64,000 nucleotides of DNA from Siderastrea radians (Eukaryota > Cnidaria > Anthozoa > Scleractinia > Rhizangiidae), in the NCBI GenBank assembly GCA_964017195.1, contig OZ024896.1, positions 6,291,987-6,355,986 of the forward strand. Reading direction: 5' to 3'. Shown here in pieces: positions 1 through 9,800 of the stretch. The notes under the pieces are model-generated. The model ran no database searches and was not told the DNA's origin. It saw only the letters and a program-made list of their open reading frames with translations. The position numbers were made by a program, and so were the translations under genes. Each line of letters starts with the position of its first letter. Within the stretch, counting starts at the first letter, position 1.

Positions 1-356
1 TAGCGGTCTTTGAAATTAGTGGCGAGGCCTACGTATGATTCTGATGATGTTTGTGTTGTGTTGTGTTGTGACATTAACAACAAATGTAATTTATGTCTTT
101 TTGAAAAATTTGTAATCATTTGTAAGAAGAATTTATGCAGTCTAAACAAGCGAAATGAGCTAGCAAGCTCGTGCCCACACAGAAACAGATACCTGCTCAA
201 GAACTTTGTTATTAAGTAACGCAATCTTTAGTACACGCAATTTCTGTTTTTAAATCCCATAGTTTTTATATATCATAGCAACTGTTTTTATATCGCATAG
301 CAACCTTAAGTTAGCCTTTTATTGCCAGTTTATGTATTTTAACGGTCATTCGTTGA
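1..356. other. AT-rich DNA, no gene seen; flank of hammerhead
   Basis: No supported coding sequence. A short open frame near the left edge has low-complexity composition and no recognisable domain. The sequence just upstream of the ribozyme (about 230-350) is T-rich with repeated 'catagcaac' segments. It may be the end of a Penelope-like element or a retrozyme monomer cut by the window edge, but I cannot recognise reverse-transcriptase or GIY-YIG coding here. Confidence 0.4.
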
Positions 357-412
357 TATTGCCTGATGAGTGTGGTCGTCCTTTGATCACACGAAACAGC
401 GTTGTCGCAATA
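357..412 (+). ncRNA. Type I hammerhead ribozyme
   Basis: All conserved core parts are present in order. Stem I 5' strand TATTGC (357-362) is followed by the core CTGATGAG (363-370). Stem II is TGTGGTC (371-377) with GATCACA (385-391), seven pairs including one G-U, closing a 7-nt loop. The second core CGAAA (392-396) follows, then a minimal stem III of ACA (396-398) with TGT (403-405) around a GCGT loop. The cleavage triplet GTC ends at 406, and the stem I 3' strand GCAATA (407-412) is fully complementary to 357-362. A three-pair stem III is known from metazoan hammerheads in Penelope-like elements and retrozymes. Predicted role: self-cleavage of the element transcript after position 406. No second copy was found in the window. 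Confidence 0.88.
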
Positions 413-447
413 AAACGATGAATTGAAATCTTTCTACTTTTGATCAT

Positions 448-448
<1 letters not shown>

Positions 449-482
<34 letters not shown>
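449..482. repeat. (TA)n microsatellite
   Basis: About 17 uninterrupted TA units, 37 bases after the hammerhead. It may mark the insertion boundary or target of the hammerhead-bearing element. Confidence 0.95.
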
Positions 483-485
<3 letters not shown>

Positions 486-2745
486 GAGTGGTTTTAGAAC
501 AACATATCTGACACAAGACCTAGACAGAGCAACATGAGCGCCTGTGCCACTCTCTCCCCACCCCTCCCCCGCAGTTCCGCAGGGACCTCAGAGCAGCTCC
601 GACCCTCCCTGGGTTAGCCAACCCTTCACTCGAGGGTGTCCGCCTAGCTAGATAAACTCTCCGTGCACAGAGTCAAGCGATCAGTTTCCCCTAAACAGAA
701 AGGTTGACAAGCCCTTAGACAGCAGAAGTCAAAGGAGACTTTGTAGTGATTGTGTGCTGTTTACAGTAGAGTGTTTGTCTAGGACATTTATACATACTAT
801 TAGATACACTTTTTTATTTTACAAAACAGGTTACAATGAAAATTCAACAATTAAGCTGATCATGTGGACCTGCATCCTGTTTAACAGAGATAAATACTCC
901 AATGGGGTAACATGGTACCAAATAAACCTTAGAATGATTGTAATTATGTTTTCACAAAATAGAACAATATTAAAATGGATAATGATTTAAATTATAGAAA
1001 GGATCTACAATGTCCCATAAAGCTTAAAGTTATATTTTCTACAGTTTTTACAGTGTTTTCTGGAATTAATTTTTGAGGTGGGTAGACTTGGATTTAAGTT
1101 TTTCAAACAACCAGACAGTTTTTCCACACAAGACCTTGCCTGATACATACATACCGGTACATACATGCACTTTATTTTGATAAGAATTTTCGAGTAGCCA
1201 GAAAGGCTAATATCTTCGTGTAACAAAATAAGTGACAACAGAGAAAAAAGAAAAAAGAAACTTATTGACATAACAAATATCTAAAATAATTATATTCACA
1301 AAATATATTCACAAAAAATATTCCTTGTAGCTGAGGATGTCTTAAATACTTAGTGAATAAGTTTGAAATTGGGTCTGCACCTACACTAGAGATGGTTAAC
1401 CTTCTTGGTTTTGTTTTAATTTTTTTTTCCTTTTCTTAAGTTTTTGGCTAGTGTTGTAAAAAAGCCAGTAGCTATAAATATCCGAAATAATTTGACTCAA
1501 AAGGCTCAAGAACTTTATAAGCCTGACAGTAAGATTGTTAGTTCTCTCTTGGAGTACGCAGCCACCTGTTTGCATGTCACTGAATGAGAAATGTTTTGTA
1601 TACTTCGTTCTTTCAGCACATTCAGATACAATCAAAATCGCTCATTCTAAGATTTCGAACCGAGGCAATTTAGCTAAAGAATAATTCCAAATTCGGATTC
1701 GTTTCCATACTGAACTTTAACAAAGCTTTCCTGGGTAACCTTGAAAAGTGTACTAGATGATTCAGAGTGAAGTGGTTGAAATATAAACTCCAGCAGTGAA
1801 TTGGTAAAAATAATGAATAAATCTATAAATAGTTAGCTTAAAAATAACGACTGTGGAATATGTTCATGAAGAATAAAGTGGAATAACCCTAAGACTTCCA
1901 GAAGCTTATAAGATCCCAAGATTAAGCTTATTAGCTTAAACTTAGGCAAAATAAATTGAGTTCAGCTCATAAACTCAGGGGAAAAACGCTAACGCCGGTA
2001 AATTTTGCGACCAGCAAAAGCCAAGCTTAGACAAACTGAATTTTGATATAAAATCCAAAATAAAATAAGAACTTCAACAGAAAATTACTCACCCTTAGCT
2101 TGAGGAAGAGGGTTTGCAAGCGTTCCTTGAATTTGTAAGAAAGCAGATGTAACAAGCAACTTGAACTGAACGCGTTTCGGCCAGGTTGCTTAGATGGTGG
2201 TGCAAAGAGACCACAGGCATACCATCGTCTGTTTGCTCCGTGGGTGACTGTGCATTTTAAATGCGACTGCCTATGCGGCTGGTTACCACGTTAACCTCTC
2301 CAAAAGGTCTTTCTGAATTAGGTAAGACGAAATAAAAACAGTCCAAATTATTAAAACGATGCTATACCGTAACTTTTCTTTTTGTGTTTGTTATGTTATT
2401 TTAACCTCGCGAAGGTGGTTTTACAAACAAAGCTGCATGACAGGCGCTGAATCACGGGGGAGGACATATTCGCGAAGGTAAAGCACTGCCCTTCGCTCGG
2501 TTCCTGGACAGCCAAAGTTTTTTCCTTTTTTAATAGAGAGCTCAGTCTTAGGCTGATAAGCTTTAAGCTTACAGCGAGACAACATCTGCAGGTTTGCAGA
2601 ACTGAATAAAAAAGCGGTAGTACTTCTGATCTTCCTTTGCGCGCACTTGAGATTCGCTCGCATGTGATTTGTCATATTGTTACGTAACTGCATATTTCTT
2701 TCTGGAAATTACCTGTGGCGCTTCTGTAAAAGCCATGCTTTTTAA
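483..2745. other. Intergenic, no gene seen
   Basis: Open frames are short, low in complexity and lack splice or domain support. A GC-rich patch at about 538-720 has no recognisable identity. The region otherwise appears to be ordinary AT-rich intergenic DNA. Confidence 0.5.
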
Positions 2746-3116
2746 AATGTACCTGCCAACGTTTCCTTAGTCAAATGCGTGAGATTTTCGCCTTCATATT
2801 ACCCGGATTTCCGAAAAATGCTCTGACGATTTTCGAACATTGTTTAAGGTGTTTGAAGATGTTGGGACGATTTCTGCACGCTGACAAAGATGAAAAAGGA
2901 TGGAAAAGATAGCCTAGAAATTTCTAAAGAAAACTTTTACTACGATTCACACGACTTCTTAGCGTAATTTCTTCGAATTTGAATAGAATTCATACATGAC
3001 TTTGCGGTCTATTTAGAGCTATTATTAGTCCATATTTGTGAGAGAAATTGGCCTGTATTCGTGTATTGTTGCTTTTTTAAAATCACGCATAACGCGTGAG
3101 AGTTGGCAGGTACATG
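2746..3116. mobile_element. MITE with TTAA target duplication
   Basis: The left end reads AATGTACCTGCCAAC after TTAA (2742-2745). The right end reads GTTGGCAGGTACATG before TTAA (3117-3120). A second inverted match (TGCGTGAGATTTT against AAAATCACGCA) lies inside. There is no coding capacity. TTAA duplications are typical of piggyBac and Kolobok-type elements, so this is probably a non-autonomous member; the superfamily is inferred from the duplication only. The element at 20281-20661 has related ends. Confidence 0.7.
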
Positions 3117-3163
3117 TTAATGGTGTGCTAAGTGTGCACAGCTAGCTCAGTTAATTCAAGATA

Positions 3164-4015
3164 ATGGCGTCTCGTATGCCCCTAATGTATCAATTTGATG
3201 TGGAAGATCCTTGGAAGTACTACAGCAAAGGACCACCTCTGGCATCTTCAGTTGAAAGAGGGGCCAAGAAAGCTAACTGGAAATTCAAAAAAGTATACTT
3301 GAGTAAGGAAAGAAAAGCCGCTAGGAGAAAAAATGCGGCTTACAGTGACGTTACCTCCCTCAACCTTGTTTGCTGTGATCAAGGCTGCTTATTACGGGTT
3401 GGAATTAACAATGTGCGACAACTCATCCAAGAAGAAAGGCAGAAAGTTTTTGTCAGACCGTATAATGAACAAAACTACGTGTTGTCAAAACTGCTAGAAG
3501 TGAAACTATATCCAAGTGGTTATCGAAGAGTGCGCTACAAGGTTCCTACTTTGGGATCTGTTTGCAAAGTGGCTTTTACAAAGTGTTATGGAATTTCTAA
3601 CGGAAAGGTTCAAATTATTTTAAAGAAAATCGACTGTCATGGTATTTGCGTTGCAGCTGATCAAAGAGGCCGCTGATGGGAACAACCCAAGGAAAATGAC
3701 ACAGGACGCTCGAAAAAAAGTTACAGACTTTATATTGTCTCAAAAAGCCTGCGAGTCGCACTATCGAAGGGCGCAGACTCAAAGACTTTACTTTGAATCA
3801 CAAGTATCAATGAGACAGATGTGGGGACAGTTTGTTGAAGAAAATCCTAATTTTAGGACAAACCGTTTAGGGATCAGAAATAAAGGCCTGTTATTAGTTA
3901 TTCAACCTTTAGAAAGATTTTTATTGAAGATTTAAGCAAACGATTCTCCTTTAGGAAACCGCGGGAGGACACTTGTCAAGTTTGTGATATGAAAAGAAAA
4001 AAAGTAGAATGTTAA
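3164..4015 (+). pseudogene. Frameshifted transposase-like gene fragment
   Basis: A 170-codon frame from ATG at 3164 (frame 2) starts MASRMPLMYQFDVEDPW. After a shift near 3670 it continues in frame 3 (DARKKVTDFILSQKACESHY, MRQMWGQFVEENPNF). After a second shift near 3881 it returns to frame 2 (SYSTFRKIFIEDLSKRFSFR, then EDTCQVCD) and ends at TAA 4013-4015. The consecutive motifs 'I..H..SHY.R..', 'M...Y......N' and 'FRKIF...F..F..P..D.C..CD' match the order seen in a multi-copy insect and cnidarian transposase-like family that I recognise but cannot name. Two shifts without splice sites mark it as broken. The downstream half is missing exactly where the large palindromic element begins. A lineage-specific exon is the alternative. 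Confidence 0.6.
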
Positions 4016-5463
4016 GAGCGGATGTCTGAAATTATCGAGAATCGGGCGTCAGTCGTGAAATAAAGACTTATTACTTATTACTTATTATTACTTATTATTT
4101 CGAATTTCTTTATATTTAGCTCAAGTAACCTCTATAGTGAAGTATTTTCAAAAATAACATTAAAAGTTTCAACAGCTTTTTATTTTTTTCGAAATCGGGC
4201 AAAGTTTGAAAATACGGCATATCGGGCTCCTTCGAATAGTGAAACTGGCGGAAAATAACACTTTTTTATCTCGCTCGTACGTTAAAACGCGGCGTCGTCT
4301 GTTAATGAAACACAAACACAATATAAACACACTTTAGCTCTTTATAATACAGTGATTTTCTTTGGATAAGCTGTTCAAGTGAGAATGTACCGGCCGTTAG
4401 AAGAAAACCAGTTTCAGGTATTTAAAAAAATAGCAAATTTCGCCCAACTTCCACACTACAGAAACCCAATTGGTACGTCGATTTTGGACATGGAATAACA
4501 ACAGGTTTGAAGAAAAACATTTGTAAATTACTCTGTTAAAATATTTCTGGCTTGCAATGAAAATTTACACCGTCGAGAGACCAAAATGTGAAGGGTAGTT
4601 TATAGACACGAATCGCCGACTGAATTTATGACACAAACCGCCTGACTGGCTACGCAAAGCAAACGGTAGCACTTTTCATTGAGAGAAATGCCGCAGAAAA
4701 CCTTCGCAAAATTACTTAGGGGGCTTTCACAAAAATTTTACATAGTGTTTGCTGAAGTTAAATGCTGTTTTTGAACTACGATCAACACACGCACGTCTTG
4801 TTTTAGTACACGGATCGGTCGATCGAAACCGCAACATATGCATAACATTAATTTTACCGTGTTTTTAAAATTATCCACTATCTGTCTGATAAAAAAAATC
4901 CACCACTCCATCGTTGTGATTGGTACTGTAATAGCTGTAGCTTGCTAGACATATGATAGCGTTGTTTTCCCGAAATTTGTCATCATTTAGCCGCAAACAA
5001 ACTGACAAAAGTAGCATTGCGGAACAGTACCAGAATATATGTTGCAAGAACAAGATTGCGTGACGCATGACATGGGCAAAGGTCAATCGATGTAATTCCA
5101 TTTCTTCAGGTGTTAGCTTTTTGAGGCATAAGGGTATAAGTTCTAGAAATACTAGGTTTTTTATCCACCTTTTGATGCAACAAAGCTTTCATGCATTGAT
5201 ATCGTGTCGCTAGTTTTTTTGTTTTTTTTTGACATTTCATTGCACGGCATCTTGTGGCTATCTATATATTTAAAGCATCACCGATGATAGTCAGAATGTC
5301 CTCGTTGGTGTACCCTGTGGCCCCAGTTCATTTAACCTGGGAATGTTAAATGTGTGGCAATCGGCGAGTGTAGCAAAAATGTCTACAATCACCTCGTGTA
5401 TTGTAAATCGGCAACGAGTCGACATTACACTCAATAGTGAATCTACGCTTTTACTTACTCGCG
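4016..5463 (+). repeat. Left arm of palindrome, outer part
   Basis: Reverse-complement match to about 15415-16862. Shared landmarks include the segment at 4200-4420 (matching 16480-16710) and the T-run region at 5210-5240 (matching 15710-15730). Non-coding. Confidence 0.85.
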
Positions 5464-5470
5464 CAGGTAG
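5464..5470 (+). repeat. Target-site duplication CAGGTAG (left)
   Basis: CAGGTAG occurs immediately before the left end of the 5471-12417 element and again at 12418-12424. It is present only once at the matching uninterrupted site in the right palindrome arm (about 15420-15430, on the minus strand). Confidence 0.9.
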
Positions 5471-6640
5471 CAGGGTCGTAACCAGGTATATGGGATCAGG
5501 GATCACAGCCTCGGGATCGGGATCATGGACCCGGGATCCCGGGTCACAAGTGATGGGATCCGGATCAGCCAATTTTTTTTTGTCTTGGAGGGGATCAAGG
5601 ATCGATCGCTTTTTAGATACTTTATTCTTTATGAGAAACAAGAATATTCCGTTTTGCAAGGAAAAAGGCCTCTTTTCAGGACTATTGAAAAAGCTTTTAA
5701 CCTTTATACTTCAATTCTTTTACGTTTCCGTCACGCAATCAGCTGTTTAAAGCTTTTCTCGCTCGTATTTCATGTTGCATAACTTTGCGTTTTCCGCTTT
5801 GTCGGACTCTCTGAGAAATCGGATACTCGCTTATCGGTACCATGCGTTCATGACTATGGACAAGTCAAGGAAAAGAAGTCGAGAACGACGGTATGACAGT
5901 TTAACTTCTATTTTGCAATTATTACCATACCATTACCGTATTGATCTGTTGATATCATGGTTGTAAAATGCTGCGCGCAAATTGAAGGCCACTGTTCTTC
6001 ACATTTCTAGATCACGTTCCTATTCCTGGTCGCCAGCCAGAGAACGGTCACGGCGATCAGAAAGCCGAAGACGATCATCAAGTCGGTCAATTAACTGTTC
6101 TTTTATGTTTTATCCAGCACTAATTCCTTTAGAAAGCTTGATAGATGTATGTTGCTTTATCTATAACTACCGATATATTGCAATGCGCAACAGTATCAGA
6201 AGATTAAGAAGTAAATAATTTCAGTGATATTAGAGAACAATGCACCAGAATTGGTCAGATACATTGTCCTTGACACTTCTTAAGATCCCGTTTTCTTTAC
6301 TCAGATCTCGGAAAATCTCAGTCGAAAAGATCCAGATCTCGTTCGCTGAATCGTCATCACAGACATGAATTGCACGAACGACAAAGGTAAAGCCTTAGTT
6401 TATTGTAAACCTGACACCCTGTTGTGTGATGACTGCTGTGATAACAAGTCACTCTGGCGAGTAATATCACTAGTATCACAGCAAGCGAACAAGCGAAAAT
6501 ATTGCGGGCATAGAGAGAAATGCACATCCTCGATGATAAGACACTGTCTATTCTAGTAAGCAAAGTTTTTTAAACTTGCTTTGCTTCTGTCCAGTTTTTC
6601 GAAGCCCTTGACCATCACTTTCATCATGCTTTGGGGGTTA

Positions 6641-6743
6641 CCTCGTTCCCAGGGCTTTTCCCTTGGTAATTTGGAACGGGCGGGAAAAGACCCTCTTTTC
6701 CCGCCCGTTCCAAATTACCAAGGGAAAAGCCCTGGGAACGAGG
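6641..6743. mobile_element. Near-perfect 103-bp hairpin element
   Basis: Starts CCTCGTTCCCAGGGCTTTTC and ends with the mirror sequence, folding around about 6692. Its arm resembles the TIR of the 19-kb element at 40191-59407 (CCTCGTTCCCAGG, then a run of CCC, then AAATTTG-like and GGCGGGAAAA blocks), so it may be a fold-back derivative of that family. No target duplication is obvious. Confidence 0.75.
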
Positions 6744-7269
6744 TTGAGGCAGTGGGAATTGCGCGTTGAAAGGATGGGGGCGTTTACTTAGGGGACAAAT
6801 AACTCGATTGGTACCTGCTCACTACAAAAGGCATCGTAGGCTATTGAGTTACTATACCTTATTTCCAACTCCTACCTCCGGAAATCCTTCCGAGTAGTAC
6901 AATATTTGTCAGGTACGGAGCAACAGAAAAATAATGAAAAATGATGGCGCAGGTCGGGGAATTCGGATAATTTTTTTGTTTGATTTGTTGCATGAATATT
7001 TTTTATCTTGGTAAAACGTTTGGAAAGGCAATGCATGATTTTATTTTATTTTTTATTTATTTAATTTTTTTGGAGTGGGGTGCTACTCGCTGCATATAAT
7101 TCTTTTCTGTCCCCAGCAACAGCAAAAGAATCTTACCACGATGTCAAGTGCTATATAAACAGGCTATTTGAAATTTTAGCAATGAAATCAGAATTAATCA
7201 ATGTAAAGAAGATCTTCGCAGTTATTAACGCAACTTATGCAGTTGCGAAAAGAAAGCCTGAAAAAATCA

Positions 7270-7340
7270 GGCTTGCTGGGATTCGAACCCTGACCTCTGC
7301 GATACCGGTGCAGCGCTCTAACCAATTGAGGTAACAAGCC
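7270..7340 (-). tRNA. tRNA-like sequence (pseudo-tRNA)
   Basis: On the minus strand it has the acceptor GGCTTGT and a B-box GGTTCGAATCC, but the D-stem 5' strand is changed (ACCTC instead of GCTC). The anticodon loop CCGGTAT lacks T33 and the T-stem is one base short. It is best read as the tRNA-derived head of a SINE-like element, not a working tRNA. Confidence 0.6.
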
Positions 7341-7616
7341 AACTGGGAGCTGGTCATTAAATTGGTTCGTAATATACCCGGGAAAGATGAAGATGAAATT
7401 ATGAATATATGAAATTCATATATTTGAACTGCGGAATGAAGAAATCAATGTAAAGAAGATCTTCGCAGTTATTAACGCAACTTAATAACTGCGAAGATCT
7501 TCTTTACATTGATTTCTTCATTCCGCAGTTCAAATATATGAATTTCATATATTCATAATTTCATCTTCATCTTTCCCGGGTATATTACGAACCAATTTAA
7601 TGACCAGCTCCCAGTT

Positions 7617-7687
7617 GGCTTGTTACCTCAATTGGTTAGAGCGCTGCACCGGTATCGCAGAGGTCAGGGTTCGAATCCCAGCAAGCC
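7617..7687 (+). tRNA. tRNA-like sequence (pseudo-tRNA)
   Basis: Inverted partner of the 7270-7340 copy with the same damaged D-stem and intact B-box. It is followed by TGATTTTTTCAGGC, where the T-run could end RNA polymerase III transcription. Confidence 0.6.
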
Positions 7688-8390
7688 TGATTTTTTCAGG
7701 CTTTCTTTTCGCAACTGCATAAGTTGCGTTAATAACTGCGAAGATCTTCTTTACATTGATTTCTTCATTCCGCAGTTCAAATATATGAATTTCATATATT
7801 CATAATTTCGAAATCAGAATTGTTGCAACATTTCTCTTACAGGTCCCAGCGCCGCTCGAGATCCCAATCATCAAGAAGTTACCATCACGATAGGTCAAGG
7901 TAAATAATTATCATTTTTATTCTTTAATTGCATGTATCGCACGCGTCCTGGGTGTTATACATGTATTGCACCCAGACAGTGTGTGAATATTCTTGGGATA
8001 GCATAAAAACGTTTAATGTCACTAGTTAGTGTGAGCCGTGGACGCAACGTGTAGCATATGCAATATTTGGCACATACGTCTATGTTTTTATATCGAGTAT
8101 CCATCAATATAAATAGAAAACCAGAACACAAAAGGATTGAAATAAATATAGCCATTCCTCTTGGAAAAACGGACTTTGAAAGTGTCGTTATTGCTTGCGT
8201 TTTCTTGTTAATAGTTGAAGTAATGAATATGATACCTCTTTTTCGTTCACAAAGAAGAAATGCCAAATGTCCATGGAAGAGTTTAGCGTTCGCAAAAACT
8301 GTGAAAAGGAACCTTCTAACCTAAATGCAGGGTAGGAGCAGTTTAATTCTATTCCCCATAATTTTCAATTGTGAATAACTAATATCAAAG

Positions 8391-8440
8391 CACTACACTA
8401 CACTGCACTGCACTGCACTGCACTGCACTGCACTGCACTA
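8391..8440. repeat. (CACTG)n tandem repeat
   Basis: About ten CACTG or CACTA units inside the 5471-12417 element. Confidence 0.9.
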
Positions 8441-9096
8441 CATGACATTACATCATTGTTGAATTGATGAATATCAACTGTTATTATTCAACAAATTGTC
8501 ACTATGCACATATATGGTAAGGAAGCCCTCAATATCTGTCCTCCGTACATGACAGATATCCTGCGATATACGTAAATGACCATATTTGGAAGTGCACTGC
8601 AGATTTCTTTCATTGCTTGTTTGGCGGACATTTTGAAAAGCGAGGCAGTTTTAGCAGTGTTCTCCGGAAATTCTAACTCCCTGGAAGAAACTTTCCACGA
8701 TTAAATGCTCTCAAGAAGTCAACAAGTATTTGCTTCAGCTCACAAAGATATCCAGAGGTTGACTTGGAATTTTCATAGTGAGAACTCAACCAAGAAAATG
8801 GTATTGCGAACGAAGCAGCACACTTGCTCACAGAAAGTTGTAAAGTTGAAAAGACTTTAATTCACAGGAAGAGGACTTATTCTCGGTAAGGTAGCAGTAT
8901 ATTTTTACTCTGTCTTCTCATTTCCAAACATGAGTTTGTAAATAAGTCTTTCTTAAGTGAACGGTAGTAAACTTCGTATTCTTGAAGTTCTGTTTTGATT
9001 TTTATTACGTGTTGCTAGCTTTTAGCGTTTTCATCATAGAACCATAGTTTTTCTCGTTATGAAAATGGTAGTCGATGAGAATTTGTTGAATAATAA

Positions 9097-9209
9097 AACA
9101 ATTATCCTGCTCAATCTTGCGGAATATCCCCTGATTTAGCCAACTCGGCCTACGGCCTCGTCGGCTAAGTATCAGGTGATATTCCGCGCGATTTCGCAGG
9201 ATAATTGTT
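9097..9209. mobile_element. 113-bp hairpin MITE
   Basis: AACAATTATCCTGC at the left and GCAGGATAATTGTT at the right fold together through an almost full-length stem around GGCCTACGGCC (about 9150). Non-coding, nested inside the larger transposon. Confidence 0.75.
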
Positions 9210-9243
9210 AAATGTTCACAAACTTTAAAATCCCAACTCACAG

Positions 9244-9320
9244 GGCAACGTTGCAAAGCATGGAAAGTGTCATCGAGGAAAATGCCAGAAGCATTCAGGG
9301 TATCCCAAGAAAGGACACAG
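9244..9320 (+). pseudogene. Exon-like segment of transposon-borne gene
   Basis: Acceptor AACTCACAG and donor GTAATA bound 77 nt. In the phase left by the exon ending at 7899 it reads LQSMESVIEENARSIQGIPR, a plausible helical linker. It probably connects the SR region with the NHL region. No domain is recognised. Confidence 0.35.
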
Positions 9321-9800
9321 GTAATATTGCCAGATGCAACCCTTATTAATCTTATTATTTGATAGTAAGAACACGCTTTAATACAAAATATTTTGCAAAG
9401 GACGAGTTGAGTAATCATGTTGTTTATTGGGGTGAATATCACTCTGAGAGCAGAGGCTTTATGTCTTTCCCCGAAGAGGAAAGGAAGAAAACCCCTGCAG
9501 AAGTCGTGTAGTATTTTATTTGAGCATGCGCAGCGGTTGCTAGGAAACTGCTTCTTTCCAAAGCTTACCTGTTTTAAGCTTACTTGTTTTGTACATGCAT
9601 GGCTCCAGGTTCCGGCGCGCGCGCTTCACTCGTTATCGTCACTCCAAAAGAAAACGTAGTGAGTAATGACCCCGGTGAAAACCCCTTGAAAAACGTTTAT
9701 TCAAAGTGACTTTCCGTGCCTGGCAATGACAGAAACGCATCTTTACCATTTCTAAAATTTTCTATTGATTTTGGCGTTTTTTGTTGAGTAGTAGCATGCG

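Larger units (their letters stand above)
7196..7809. mobile_element. tRNA-like retroelement inserted as inverted dimer
   Basis: A 12-bp direct repeat GAAATCAGAATT flanks the insert (7184-7195 and 7810-7821). Inside, a minus-strand unit containing a tRNA-like sequence runs to about 7483. It turns back within CAACTT/AATAACTGCGAAG into a plus-strand unit that continues past a second tRNA-like copy to 7809. The same 246-bp unit family forms the array at 48411-49504. A target duplication of 12 bp implies retroposition rather than cut-and-paste. Confidence 0.8.
5856..7899 (+). pseudogene. SR-rich exons of the transposon-borne gene
   Basis: Four short exon-like segments with matching splice signals encode arginine-serine repeats. 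Exon 5856-5890 (MDKSRKRSRERR, donor GTATGA) is followed by 6011-6085 (acceptor TTCTAG; SRSYSWSPARERSRRSESRR). Then come 6305-6386 (acceptor CTCAG, donor GTAAAG; SKRSRSRSLNRHHRHELHER) and 7843-7899 (acceptor CTTACAG, donor GTAAAT; SQRRSRSQSSRSYHHDRS). Exons three and four join in phase (AG then G). The phase between two and three is unresolved. RS domains usually mediate nuclear speckle or splicing-factor contacts, so a nuclear protein is inferred. A tRNA-like insertion (7196-7809) sits in the last intron. The start at 5856 is a guess. Confidence 0.5.

Noticed and set aside
6365..6563. Overlapping open frames on both strands
   Set aside because: They run across the SR-like exon and its intron; the exon frame is better supported by splice sites.
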